From Warburgia ugandensis (taxonomy: Eukaryota; Streptophyta; Magnoliopsida; Canellales; Canellaceae), in contig CP141126.1 of the NCBI GenBank assembly GCA_035236585.1, positions 64,643,414 to 64,707,413 of the forward strand: a stretch of 64,000 nt of DNA, read 5' to 3'. Below are positions 38,116-50,597 of this stretch, piece after piece. The notes beneath the pieces are model-generated. The model did no database searches, was not told the DNA's origin, and worked only from the letters and a program-made list of their open reading frames with translations. A program made the position numbers and the translations under genes. Each line of letters opens with the position of its first letter. The stretch's first letter is position 1.

Positions 38116-39846
38116 ATAAATCATACACATCTCCAAAATCATTTCATAAAAATAAAATCACTTTTTCAAAGTTTTACAAAAAGCCATTCAAATCTATTCA
38201 TTTTCAATCCATATTCCCAACAAGATGTAAAAACATATCTTCGTAAGCATTCAAAACATGCAGTCTTTATTCATATATTAGATAATGCTTTATTAGTTCT
38301 CAAAAGTATGCATCCAATGCAATGATTGTAGAATATAAATCTTTAACCAATATCTTAAAAGAGCTTATCACTAAATGGACCATAGTTAAACTTGTGAAAA
38401 AAAATTCATCAGTAAGGACACATATGTTATAACTCAAGTTCGTGGCTTGTAAATATCTATTGCATGTCCATAGCATTTAGAATATTCTTTCCAAGTTTAA
38501 ATGTGAATCACTTCATCATTCTCGAGTTGTTAAGTTACAAGTATGACACCTTATAGCACATTTGCTTAGGTCTTCATATAATTCAAAACCTTTTATGCTA
38601 ATCTAAACTCTTTACTCTATTGTTGATATGCTTACTAATATTTCCAAATATTTGGGGCATTCCTTATATTATAGTATCAATATACAAGTCCTTATGTTTC
38701 AGTAGCATGCATAAGATTAAACCTTGTTTAAGGTATTACAATGTCCATTTGATGTAAGCATAAGTTCAAAATCAAGATAGGTAGTCTGGTTACTCATTTT
38801 TCTTAATGTTATAATTGGGATAAAACATGTGTTTCAAGTTCATATCACATATGTAGCCAATCTAGAAGTATATCATGTTTCTAAGTATTATCATGGGCTA
38901 AATCTATATATATACTAAATTCTAGTCAATGATTGTAGTTTTCATTCTTTTGTTTGGGTGTTACAACTAAGGTAACAGTAACATTTTCTATTGAAATTAG
39001 CCATTTCATTTTTTATTTGATAATTTAAAAGGTGTCACAAGATAAATTCTAAATTTATCACATGCTTCCATAATTTTAATAATTAATGACTATACTTTGT
39101 AAATCATCATCTGCATTCAATGATTCTTACAAAGACATGACAATTATTAAACTTTTCAAAATAGCAATCTTAATCCATCAACCTCATATGATGCTTATCC
39201 TTATTTCTCATGTGTACTTCCTCTAGCTCAATCTATCAATTGACCAATTCGTAGGCTTAGTCATTAATCCAAAGATGGACGGCTCCGATCATGTCTCTGT
39301 CATTGAATAGTGTATTGGGAAAGTAAAGATATATTGATTTGTAGTTCCATTGTGAAACACTGTAGATCAAAAAGATATGTAATGCCTGATCTCACTAATA
39401 TGGCATTAGATGGTCATTCAAAGGTCAAATCTTAGGAACAAGTTTGGTATGTCGTTATTCTAGGGGTTTGGTGATAGATCTACAATCAGATTATAATGAA
39501 TACTTAAATCAAATATGTATATAAGAGTATGTTTTCACTAATATAAAGTTAAATCAAGATGAACAGTTGGATCTGATCTCATATTAGATCATCTGGAGTG
39601 AAATATATATCTAGACCTAAAGGAGAGCTCATATCCATCGCAAATATGACTTTTAGAGATAGATCAATGGTCTGATCATGATGAGGTTGGGATAGGTTCA
39701 AATATGCCCTTTAGAGGTAGATCAATGGTTGGATCTACAAAATCAGTCATAGATCCATCATTCAAAGACAAATCAATGACTAGATCTCAACAAATGATCA
39801 AATCAGTCACAGATATGACAGTCTAATCTGATCAAGCATTTGGTCA

Positions 39847-39851
39847 TAATC
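39847..39851. repeat. Target-site duplication TAATC, left copy
   Basis: Pairs with 42986-42990 around the solo LTR. Confidence 0.88.
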
Positions 39852-42800
39852 TGTAACATCCTTGTTTTATTTTTTTTATAAATAATAATAATAATAAATA
39901 TGGTCGAGATCCCAGAGTCAAAAGGTTGTATTTACTATATTATATAAAACATTCACTTAAAAAACCTCAAGTGTTATTTCCTTTTTTGAAAACATCGCAA
40001 CCACAATTATGAGATAAATATAAGTAAGTAGCAATAAATTTAAAACAATACTAATATCAAATCCAACGTCAAAATTAATGGCACCTTTATTTTTAAACAA
40101 TAAATATCCAAAAGCATAATAATGTGGCCTAGGGTCAATCCATCATCACATATCACTATACTTAAATACATGTCCATAATATATATGTCATAATCAAACT
40201 CATCTAATGACGGTATATTGTCCATATAATAAGTTTGAAATGTAGTCCATCTAATTACTCATGTCTAGCTATCTATCAACCAAATCAAAGTGATCACCAC
40301 TGCTATCACTATCCCTCCACGCCCTTGCCTTTTCTACTATCACGCTCGGTATCTGAGGCATTGCAAAACAAAGCAATGCCTCAGCAAGGTATTGCTTGTA
40401 TAAATATATAGACATTTAATGTAATAACAATGAAGCATAAAAAGAAAATTAAATAACAATGCTAATAAAAATGTAGATCATGATATCCATGGAATATAAG
40501 TATCATAAGCAAAAATATCATGTGCGATAAAACATGAACCTCATGGATGTACAACATGATATGATCAAATCTCAATAAGCATACAATAAACAAGCTAGGA
40601 ACCCCAAGGTACGAGGGTCCCACGAGTATCCCATATACTCGTACAATTGATCATGAATACTCATATTAATCCTCTGATTGTCATCACACCCGTGCATAAA
40701 ATAATATCTCAATGATCATCATACAAGGGCACAGAACAAGAGTATGGATCGCCATGCTATAGTGGCAACCACTCTAGGGTCTCAACCACCACCGCTACCC
40801 ATTGACACTATAACAGAAGACTTAACGTCCGTCCCCATAGGAAGGCCTTGACTAATAGTGTGAACTACACATGTTATCAAACCCCTACAGAAAGCCATCT
40901 GTGGGCATGTGCCTATCTCATTATAAATTTAGAGGGTGGGTGACCAGCCTACTCCCTCCTATCATGACATCCACTGGGTGAGAGCACCCATCATATATCA
41001 CAAAACACATAAGTCGCATATCTCGTAAAAACCAGGAGCACTCGTGGCTCACAATCCCCAAAGCACACCCTCATCCTCAGGTTAGCCTCTCAAGGACTAG
41101 CTACCATGCCTCCACACCGATTGTATGAAAAAAACCACCAATCTCAATGATACGATAAAGAAAGATATTTACTAATCATACATATGATACACCATATCAA
41201 TACCATAAAATAATTGATCATAAAAAAAAAAAAAAAAACCCCATTCAATGCACTATCAAAATATCATATCAAATCATGGCATAAAACTTTGAAATTTACA
41301 GGTATTCCAAATAGATAAATATGTGACAACCAATTACAATCAATCATGATGCTATGAGGATGTAGGATTTTAGAAAATTAAAATGCAACATTAAATTTTG
41401 TCACATACCTTAATGAGAGATAACCCAATCAAGTGTGTAATCCTCTTAGCTCGCATGCTTTGATGTACCCGTTAGTATCATGGTACTATTTCTTGTTATT
41501 TATTTTATCTTAGTGGAATCAATGGTGATCAACCATTGGATCATTCTTTAAGACTTCTATTTATGCTTAGATCATCAATTCTAACTTTAATTATTATTAA
41601 TTGGTCCTATTTCATGTTCATATACTCATTTTAGTGTGTATCTAAAGTTTACACCTTGATCTGACGGTCACTCAACAAATTTCCTAGATCTCGGTTAGAT
41701 CAATGGTCCAGATCAATTCCTAAGGTAAATACACCTAATCTGATCTTTAGAACCCTCAGTTCTTACCTGAGATTACCTAATTAATCAAGTTTTAGGGCCT
41801 AATCACGCCTTGATCGGCCTAATCTAAGTGATTTGGTGCTATTTCATGAATTTGATCTTGCTAGATGTGATCAAATCAATATTCTAATGCTAAAATTAGG
41901 TCTGTGTCGTTGAGATGATTTCAACGAACCATACGGATCAAACATCGGACTTCTGTAGCCTCTCAAAGCTCAGAGAAACCATTTCAAATCAAAATCCTAG
42001 GCCTAATCCCTTTTACGCTGGGTTGCATCACCGAAGTTGTTTACACTGGTTTAAATCTACATCCCCAGGACATGCAGCAGAATGCACCGCATGCGTCTTA
42101 GTCACAGGGACGCTCCCATGTGTGTCCTGGTTCCTATGACACCGGGCATTCTGCTCGAACATGACTGTGCGATGTCATTCCTTGCGTGCGCTTGCACACA
42201 TTGTCTACACCAGTGCATTTCAGCTGACGACCTGGTTACATCATCCATTGAGGATGATGAACCAGAACCGTGCAACTTGTTTTGACTAGATCAGAGTCCC
42301 AAATGATTTGATTTTTATCTATTTTCGTCATTCCTAGGGTTTTAAGGTCCAAAGATTACATTGGATGACTCATATCTATCATATAAGATGTCCTTAATGT
42401 GAGTCTAACCATGATCCTTGGTTTTCGTTTCACCAATGTTCCACCAGCCATTGAGACTAGATCCGACCCGGATCTGTAACAGAAAAGTTGAAAAAAAGAA
42501 AAAAGAGAAGGATAGAGGGTGTGGCCTACTAGATTTGAGCTGCAAAGGGGAGATTGGAGTCCTCTGGTGAGTGCAGATGTCGATTATGTTTACCAAAGAA
42601 TGAGACAAAGAATGCAAGGATTCCTGGGTTGTTTTGCATTAGATAAAGGGGAAAAGCATGCTTTTGTAGTTGGAGATCCGCTTTCCTCACAAGGAAAGGG
42701 GATCACAACCTTTCTCCACTGGCAACAAGATCGGAATGGAAAGGGGGTGTCATTATCAAAACGATCCCCTCTAATCTAGGTCCCTTGCCTAATTACCAAA

Positions 42801-42985
42801 ATGCGCTCAGAACTTAAAATGTCCATATCTCCCTCATTTGAACTCTGTTTTCGGTGTTCTTTATATTGTTTGAATCCTGTCGATGTGTATTTTCTAAATT
42901 TGGTAGTTTCAATTCAAAATTCTATTTATAAAATTTTTCATTTTATTACTTTTTTTTTTTAAGAGTAAAATTTGAGGATACTACA
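39852..42985 (-). mobile_element. Solo LTR inside LTR E
   Basis: On the minus strand it begins TGTAGTATCCTC (42985) and ends GGATGTTACA (39852), 3,134 bp, TG...CA, flanked by TAATC on both sides. The uninterrupted site exists in the left LTR E copy near 33560-33575. There is no primer site, coding region or second LTR, as expected after recombination between the two LTRs. It carries a CpG-bearing block at 42070-42260 and a stem-loop at 40354. Confidence 0.88.
40354..40383. other. Stem-loop in the solo LTR
   Basis: TGAGGCATTGC, eight bases, GCAATGCCTCA: a perfect 11-bp stem at the same place as the stem-loop of A1, A2 and C but with other base pairs. Confidence 0.8.
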
Positions 42986-42990
42986 TAATC
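42986..42990. repeat. Target-site duplication TAATC, right copy
   Basis: Pairs with 39847-39851. Confidence 0.88.
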
Positions 42991-43796
42991 AATGGTCGGA
43001 ACTTGTTCGATCAATGAACAAACAGGTGAGTTTTGCTCCTCACATTGCAAGGATCATGATGGTTGTCTTAGATCTACAAAATCCTTCCTAGATTTGTTAG
43101 TAGAAAATGCTTAAGTCTTAGGGGGTAATGGGGCTCACTCTAGTCAACTCAACTTATCGAGGCGAGTCGGGAGTGGGTGACATGAGGGAGTAGCCTTAGC
43201 CTAACTTGTAGAGGAAGAAGGAAGTAGGGGAAAGAGGGGGAGGGGGAGATAGTGGGAGGGCAGGCTGGTAGAAGTGGGGCTGTGCTGGCCTAAGGGAGAA
43301 GGGGAAAGAGGAGCACCAGTGGTCGTGCTCAGGTGTGGCTCCGGTGTTACGCGATGTGGGGGAACTTGAGAGGGTTACTAGGAAAAGCAAGGAGATGGGT
43401 AGATGGGTTGCCAGCATGAGGTCGGCTGGGTGTCACCAATGGAGCAAGGAAGAGGGGGGAGACTAAGAGAGAAAAGGGGAAGGGACTAGAGCGGCCAATT
43501 GGATGCGCCATCCACAGTGGGTCGAGGTAGGGTTAAAAGGGAAAGAGAAGAGGGAGGTTCTAGGTGGCAAGTAGCTAGAGGCCCTGGTTTGGTTGTCGGC
43601 TAGGGCTTCCTCAACTCGAACCCGAAAGGAGGAGTAGGAGGAGGGGAGGAAGGTTCCAGAGGTGGCCAACTAGAGGATGAGAGGGTGAGAGAGAGAGGTG
43701 TGGCATTGAAGGGGGCTCGTCGGTGGGTCTATGGCTAGCGACGAGTAGGAAAACAAGGAGAGAGGGTTCTGTCAATGCCAAAATCTGGGCAGGGGT

Positions 43797-45722
43797 TGTT
43801 AAGTGTTAAATTTTGGCTAAAAGACCCTTATTTTAGCATTCAATTATATCATCTAACCATTCAAAAGTGCAAAATTTAGCTTGATTTTTAATTTAGCTCA
43901 AATTGACCATCCAAACTTAAATTTTTCAAAATCAACGGTCAGATGGTCATTAGAGCTTATTACATGATTAATGTGCAGTTTAGATTATTCTAATTTACTC
44001 TTTTATTTTGCAGATCAACTAAAAGAGATTGGACAGCTCATATTTAGTCTCAATGTTGCATATTAGTTGAAGGTTTCCTAAAGGAAGAGGTTTCCTAAGG
44101 GAAGAAGTGTTTCCTAATAGGAATCTACCTCTTCAAGGAAGGAGGTGGAGGGAGATTAGGAAAGAAAACAAATTTTATAAAGAGGGAAACCACATGAGGG
44201 AGGAGAAAAAAGTTTTTCTTTTTGTTCTTTGGTTTTTTTTCTTATTCAGTTTTTTTTTTTCTCTTGCTTTCCCAAGTCCTTTGCTATGCTTTTCTCTTTA
44301 GCTCCATTCCTCCAATTACATTCACCCTATCTCCACACCATCTCGTTTACGGCACCACCTTCCCGGTTTTTTTTTCTCTAGTGCACAGCCAAGGAGGCTA
44401 ATTTCAGAACAATGCAACGACACCTATCCTCCATCTTCCCAGCCACCTTCCCTGTTTGTCCACATCGTCCCAATTCCCCCATCACCAGTCACCCATATCC
44501 TATCTGCTTTCCTCCAGGACTAGCACAGGACCAGGCATCGCTTTTCTTTTCCCAATCCTTCAACATCAAGCATGTCTTCATCTTCCCATTCCAAGCCGGT
44601 GATCAATGCCCACGCACCATCTTCCCCGTGCCCAAGAAAGCCCAGTCATTCTCTATTTCATTGCATCCACCAGACGATGCCTAGAAAGGGTGTCGTTTTC
44701 CTTTCACCAAACTAGCACACCACCAGGCCTCCAAGGCGGCTGCCCATTCCAAACTCCAGATGGCCTAGGCATCCTCTCCGACAACCCAGCACCGGCCCCT
44801 GCTTGCATCAAGCCAAACAGAACTAGACGATGCCTAGATCAGAACCAGACGACATCCGACTCCAACCTCTTCCACTGGCTGCCCAAATGATGAGCCAGGC
44901 ACTAACCCATATCAGTGGCAACTGCTCTAGCCCAAGCATCTACACTTCATCGCCTCCGAGAAAAGTCGTCTTCTTGGTGATCTCCTCTGGTTTTAAGGGA
45001 GTTTTTCAGAAATTTTCCAAAATTGCCCTTGCAAAATTAGTTCAAATTACATTTCATGTCCTTTACTATTGTTACTCATGTTTTATGGTATTCTCGTTCT
45101 CGTAATTCAAGTTCTATGCTATTCTATTACTGTTTAACAATTAACGGTTCTAGTTTAACCACGGATAACATTTAAATTCTTGCCTGTTTTAATTCAGAAG
45201 TTCAATTAAATTTTATGGCATGTTTTTAGGATAGTTTCTAGAGTAATTATTATTCCTGATCTTCATTTTGGATTCTAAAAATAGATCTAAGCCATTAATC
45301 ATGAAATTCCTTAATTTGATTAGATTTCTAACAATTTAAAGAATCTGACAAATTCCTCTGTTAGATAACTAATCCAAGGCATGTTAAATATAGTGATAAA
45401 GGTTGATCAAAGTTTTGAAAACCTGAAGTGAAGAAATTGAATAGCACTTAAGATAGGGAATTAGATTTTCTTAATTTTTCTAGTTTTAGTTTTAATTAAG
45501 GTTTTATAGTTTATTTTTATATTCTTCATGGAATTAGACTTCTAAAATTTCATTGGTAAACTAAAGATGAAGTCTAAATTTTTTTGTTAATTTTTGTCAA
45601 TTAAATTGAATTTTAAATAATTAAATTTTATTAAAAACTCTAAAATTTTAAAGTGAGTCCCTGTGGGATTGATCCGTATTTGCATACCTATACAACAATA
45701 GCCCATGTACTTGCAGAAAACA
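43797..45722 (+). repeat. 5' LTR of the Tat-like element
   Basis: It starts TGTTAAGTGTTAAATTTTGG and ends near GCAGAAAACA. The CCTGTGGGATTGATCC stretch just before the end (about 45660) is typical of Tat/Athila LTRs, which carry CCTGTGGG-type text before the primer site. The exact 3' end is uncertain by a few bases because an A-rich run follows. Frames at 44107-45105 lie in the LTR and show no domain. Confidence 0.7.
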
Positions 45723-45748
45723 TAAAATAAAAAAAAAATAAAAAAAAT

Positions 45749-45766
45749 TGGCGCCGTTGCCGAGGA
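45749..45766 (+). other. Primer binding site, Tat/Athila type
   Basis: TGGCGCCGTTGCCGAGGA, one base from the canonical site of Athila/Tat elements. Confidence 0.92.
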
Positions 45767-46886
45767 CTTGCAACAAAGTTTTTATAGAATTTAATTTAAA
45801 AAATCCAATAATTAGAAGAAAAAATCCAAAAAAATAAAAAATATATATTAGGAATTGTATTTTTTTAACATTTTAGGCATTTTTAGGTGCATATTTAATT
45901 TTTTTAGTGCATAGCCACTTTGTTTTCTGAATTTGATGCTAATTATTATTTTTCTTTTTTAGAAAATTGTCAAGTGGAGCATCATCAATTAAATAGATTT
46001 TCCTTGCTTTCCTAGAATAGAATTTTTTATTTTTTTTAGTGAATCTTGTAGTGAGGCCCATTTGTAATTTGCTCTTTTAATTTCAATTTTTAAAGGGTTG
46101 TAATAATACAAGGCAAGTGCGGGATAAGGTGACCCACACTTGATCTTCATCAAAAACCCCAATGTAAGTCTTCTCACTCATTTATTTTCTAGATTAGGGT
46201 TTACAGTTAGAGTAAATTTGCATTGTTTGGTAGTGTAACTCATATAGAAAGCATCCTTTATACTTGCTGCATTTTAGGGTTTGCATTTGTTTATTGCTTT
46301 TAATTGCATCTTAAGACACGTCTAATGCTTTAAGGTGAATTATATACTGATCGAACTACCATGGAGTGTGGAATTAATTAGTAAGGGCACCCTACCCCCA
46401 TAAGATCAAGGGTGGATTTCATAACCACTCCTTGGCCCACCTAAGATAATCACCTCAAGTGCATTACCCTATCCTTCAAATCAAATTAAAATCAATTAGA
46501 AGAGACCTATAGGGCCATCACATGCTCGTAGGACCTTCTTACTAAGACGCGATTTATTGTCACTCAAGTGGCTTTTGAGCACTATGGTTATTGGGGGTTA
46601 TCTAATAGAACCTCGCTCTTCCCTCACCTCCTGTTTACTTTTGTGAGGTCTAAATGCCTCCTTACATGAGGGTTGCATTAACCACCTTGTGAAAAACCTA
46701 ACTGGTAAATAATAATCAAATCTAAAGAAGAGGAGGAGCACTAGAGTATGCTAATTAAAAGCATTGTCCCCGCACAAATTCAAGAAAATCTATATGCTGC
46801 TTATTAGCCTCAAGGATTATATTGTATCATTTGTTTGTTCATCTTTCTAAGAAGTTAGGTTGCATCATGTAGGTTAGTTTTCATCT

Positions 46887-46964
<78 letters not shown>

Positions 46965-46999
46965 CAAGAAGGGGATAGATTTCATAGATTAGATGCATA
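45767..46999 (+). other. Leader of the Tat-like element
   Basis: Non-coding. 46380-46530 is a block shared, in reverse, with 30590-30750. It also has partial likeness to a block of C's LTR (49100-49290 and 61780-61930: TTATAGGGGGTATACAAGAG and CCCTCACCTCC...GAGGTCTAAACGCCTCC against 46590-46670 here). A GA microsatellite follows. Confidence 0.6.
46891..46961. repeat. GA microsatellite
   Basis: About 70 bases of AG repeats. Confidence 0.97.
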
Positions 47000-47000
47000 G

Positions 47001-48331
47001 ATGGATCTATTAGATCTTATGGAAAGTCAATTGCTTAGGCTAATAGCTTCTAGGCAAGTTGCTCCACAACCTCAATACCATAATGACTATAACTATTCTG
47101 AGCATCCCTATTCCACTCCTTCCTGTCCCCATCAAGCTCCACATACAATGAATACTATTAGGAGCCAATGGATGCACCTAATGCATTCACATACCCTAGC
47201 AATTTTTATTCTAAGACAAACTATCAAGACTTTAATGGATGGACTAGGCATCATGAACAACCATGGTCTCCGGATTACCAATATCAAGAAGAACCACAAT
47301 GGTTCCACCCTGGTCAACACTACCATGATTATTCAAAATATCAAGGTTAACCATCATGTGTTCAGCCTGCTCAGTCCTTTTTTAGTACCCTAATGCCACA
47401 GCAATACCAACCCTGTGATTCATTTTCTCTACTGGAAGAACCATTATTAGAAGAAAATATGCAACATAGGTTTGCAATAATAGAACAAGGCATGGCTGCT
47501 AGGAATTCGAAATTAAAACAAATGATGGAAGTATTCACTTAGGAAATAAAACAAGGGAGGGAGGAATTTAAGGAGTTACTGAAACAAATTAAGGGGAATA
47601 AAGAACCATTTATTCTTGACACTAAGATAGAAATTTCTTATGATCTTTATGAACCACAAAGTCTACAACCATCCTTAGAAATCTCCAACTTCAATATACT
47701 TGAGCCATGTCCTGATTCTGATAATGATGATACTTCCATTGATGAAGAGAATAAAGCTTTAGAAAAATCCAACCCTAATCCTCTAGATGTGTATCCCACC
47801 TATTTTTATGACTTTGATGAAGACACATCTATTGAGGAGGTGCATGAGTTGTTGGATACTGTGCCTCTGATGGACACTTCTCGATGGCAAGCCAGAGTAT
47901 ATCTTCCTATAAAGCATGAAATTCAAATTGCGACTTTCAATGTAGAAGATTTACCTTATTGGGACCTAGCAGCCTTATTTGAAGAAACATCAGATGATAA
48001 TATATGCACAATTGATATCGTACCTATGCTTATCAAATAGGAAGAAGCACAGTCAGTTGATATGCATCAACCTACTATAGGGTATACATCAGAAGATAAC
48101 CAGAGTTTAAGTGAAACCTTGTCCTCGCCTCTAGTAGTACAAGAATAACCTATTAGAGAAGGGCGGAGTCAGGTTATTTTCCTAGTTCAGGACAATGATA
48201 GGGACACTGAAGAAAAAGATAAACTGAATAGAATGGTCATTATTATCCCTCAATTTGGTCAAGACACGGACTGTTTGTCACCATATGGTCCAAGGAAATA
48301 CACGGTAGTTCATTCAGTCATTGTGTTACCC
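47001..48331 (+). pseudogene. Tat-like element ORF of unknown function, 5' part
   Basis: ATG at 47001 (MDLLDLMESQLLRLIASRQ). A shift near 47150 leads to a Tyr/Asn/His/Pro-rich part (NAFTYPSNFYSKTNYQDF, HPGQHYHDYSKYQ), then a Lys/Glu-rich, probably coiled-coil part (RNSKLKQMMEVF ... GREEFKELLKQIKGNKE) near 47500-47615. An acidic part (PCPDSDNDDTSIDEENKAL) is at about 47705, and from 47789 an open 83-codon stretch includes LPIKHEIQIATFNVEDLPYW. Stops at about 47346, 47538, 48038 and 48146. The layout loosely resembles Athila/Tat gag proteins, but I recognise no domain. The reading frame runs to 48331, is cut by element C, and goes on in the same frame at 63777. Confidence 0.55.
48327..48331. 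repeat. Target-site duplication TACCC, left copy (element C)
   Basis: Pairs with 63777-63781. Confidence 0.93.
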
Positions 48332-48918
48332 TGTAATGACCCTGAATTTTTGTAACTTATTAAGGCAAATTCATAAAGTTTGATTTTTTAGAAATTATGG
48401 GCTGGAATATTAGGTTATTGAAAATTCTCTTTTTATTGAGATTATATCATGAATTAAAATATATAAATTAAGAATGTACTTGGAAAACTGATTGAAACAA
48501 CATTAAGTACGTTCAATTCTGAGTTAAAATGAAAATTTCTTATTTTTCTCCATTTAGGGGCAAAATGGTAATTTTACCCATATTCCATATCCAAGAAATA
48601 AGACCTCAATATTCAGGAAGTACTTAGAAATACGATTCCAACGCCACTAAGTAGGCTCGATTCCGAGTTCGGACAAATAATGCCTATTTTTCTCCAATTT
48701 TAGAGTTATAAGGGCAAAAACGTCTTTTTACATAAAAGTGGGGCCCACAAAGTGGGGCAACGTTCTAGAAGCAACAATAATTGCTCAGTGCATTATTGCT
48801 GGTAGTGGAGAATGTAGTGGAGATTGTAGTGGAGAATGGAGAATGCACTTGTAATAAAAAATTCTAAAGTAATAAAATATCTTATTAAAAGAAATGATAA
48901 AAAATTCAAATTTGGCTA

Positions 48919-49524
48919 ACTAAGATGAATGAATGATTTTGACTTAGTAAGGGCTATAGTTAGTAGGACAATATAAGGAATGATTTATCATTTCCTTGGC
49001 CCAAAATAGGAAAATAATGAACATCCATGGATGACATTGTGCATATCCATGGAAATTAATTAAAATCAATTAGAGAAGGGACTTAAGGTAAAGAGCTCAT
49101 AGGAACCTTGTCAAAGGTTGAGCTAGTACCACTCCAGTGGACTCTAAACATTGTGGTTATAGGGGGTATACAAGAGCCAAGTGCTTTTCCCTCACCTCCC
49201 ATTGACGTAAGAAAGGTCTAAACGCCTCCTTACATGAGGGTTGTATTAACCACTTTTTGAGCAGACTTTAACTGGTAAGTACTGGTCATCCTGAAATAAG
49301 GAGGAGTTGTCTAGTGATAGGAAGAAATAAATTATCTTCAACCAAGTAAGACACTAACTGGTTGAATAATAATAAGAACATAAAAAGATAGCAAATTATC
49401 TAACCCTAATAAAAATAGTAAGTGAGATAAGGATGATCAAACAAGATGAGATCTTGTATGATCAAAAACAATAAGGAAAAAGAAACATCTATGTAAATTA
49501 GATTGTTATGTATGATATAGATAG
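48919..49524 (+). repeat. Duplicated LTR segment inside C 5' LTR
   Basis: About 606 bases, a direct near-identical copy of 51798-52400 of the same LTR (and of about 61570-62180 in the 3' LTR). It is joined to LTR text at a GGCTA/AACTAAG junction. It keeps CCAGTGGA, absent from 51798-52400 but present in the 3' LTR. Confidence 0.9.
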
Positions 49525-49602
49525 AATTTTCCTTAATAATTTACAAAAATTCGGGGTCATTACAATCTTCCCCCCTTACAATAATTTCGTCCTCGAAATT
49601 TG
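49525..49602 (-). other. Inverted LTR start and polypurine tract
   Basis: Read on the minus strand: AATTTCGAGGACGAAATT, AAGGGGGGAAGAT, then about 40 bases of LTR start (TGTAATGACCCCGAATTTTT), ending at 49525. It is the 3' end of an internal region joined to its LTR, placed backwards. Confidence 0.9.
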
Positions 49603-49614
49603 TAATACTATAAC

Positions 49615-50418
49615 TTAATCAAATAAACTCGGATGTGTCTTCCTCATTTCTACCTCTGTTTCCCATGTAGCTTCTTCGACAGAGTGATGTTGCCATAGGA
49701 CTTTGACTAAAGGAATTGTTTTGGTCCTTAATTTCTGTTCCTTATGGTCCAAGATCCGTATCGCTTTTTCTTCAAAGGTTAGATCTGGCTTCAGTTCCTC
49801 TGGTATTATTTGAAGTATGTGAGTATCATCTTGTAGATATTTTCGTAACATGGATACATGAAATACATTGTGTACTTCAGAGAGTTGTGGTGGTAAGGCT
49901 AATCTATAAGCCACTAGACCAATCCTTTCTAATATTTCAAATGGACCAATGAACCTAGGACTGAGTTTGCCTTTGGTTCCAAATCTCATAACCCCTTTAA
50001 CTGGTGATATTTTTAGAAACACATGCTCTCCCACATCGAATTCCAGATTTCTACGTCTTTTGTCCGCGTAACTCTTCTGACGACTGTGTGCTGTTAACAA
50101 CCTTTGCTTTATCATTTTAACCTTGTCTGTACACTGTTCCACTAGTTCTGACTTCATTAGTTTCCTTTCTCCAACTTCACTCCAACAAGTTGGTGATCGG
50201 CATGGTCGCCCATACAATGCTTCATATGGTGCCATACCAATACTTGCATGAAAACTGTTGTTATAAGCAAATTCCACTAATGGAAGATGTTCATCCCAAT
50301 TTCCCTTCCAATCTAATGCACATGCCCTTAACATATCTTCCAGTGTCTGAATAGTTCTTTCTGATTGACCATCTGTTTGGGGATGAAATGCTGTACTGAA
50401 TCTAAGTGAAGTTCCCAA
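49615..50418 (-). pseudogene. Inverted integrase C-terminal half with chromodomain, open frame
   Basis: 267 codons without a stop. From the N-terminus: the [18 protein letters not shown] block with the third catalytic acid (Glu), [20 protein letters not shown] and [15 protein letters not shown], the GPY/F module (FIGPFEI) near residue 165, [20 protein letters not shown], then a Group II chromodomain ending [16 protein letters not shown] and HPSLFD. The first two catalytic Asp residues and the zinc domain are not in this piece, so it is not a working integrase. The ATG is an internal Met codon rather than a true start. It is better kept than C's own pol, so it comes from a younger or better preserved copy. 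Confidence 0.92.
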
Positions 50419-50428
50419 TGCTTGTTGT

Positions 50429-50597
50429 ATATGTTAATACCATCTATATAAGAAAGGAAACTAATCAATAAGAGATATTACATAGATGTCAATACCAGTA
50501 ATATTTATGTAATACCAGCCCCTATAACCACAATGTTCAGAGTCCACTGGAGTGGTGATATTTTCAGTAAGAGATATTACATAGATGTCAATACCAG
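50429..50597. other. Patchwork filler at the rearrangement junction
   Basis: A 29-base word (AAGAGATATTACATAGATG...) occurs at 50470-50498 and again at 50569-50597. Between them 50519-50555 is an inverted copy of LTR text found at about 61783-61818. LTR sequence resumes at AATACCAGCCCCTT. Short templated pieces like these are typical of end-joining repair. Confidence 0.8.

Larger units (their letters stand above)
36010..43796 (-). repeat. LTR E, right copy, interrupted by a solo LTR
   Basis: It starts at the left with ATTCGATAGAGTTTCCTC (LTR-A-like 3' end text) and shares 38541-39851 plus 42986-43796 with the left copy. A solo LTR sits at 39852-42985. At the right it stops at 43796, where the Tat-like LTR begins; the last several hundred bases of the LTR's 5' part are not seen. 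Small frames inside (36339-36566, 37617-37925, 38058-38325, 43196-43669) show no domain. Confidence 0.65.
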
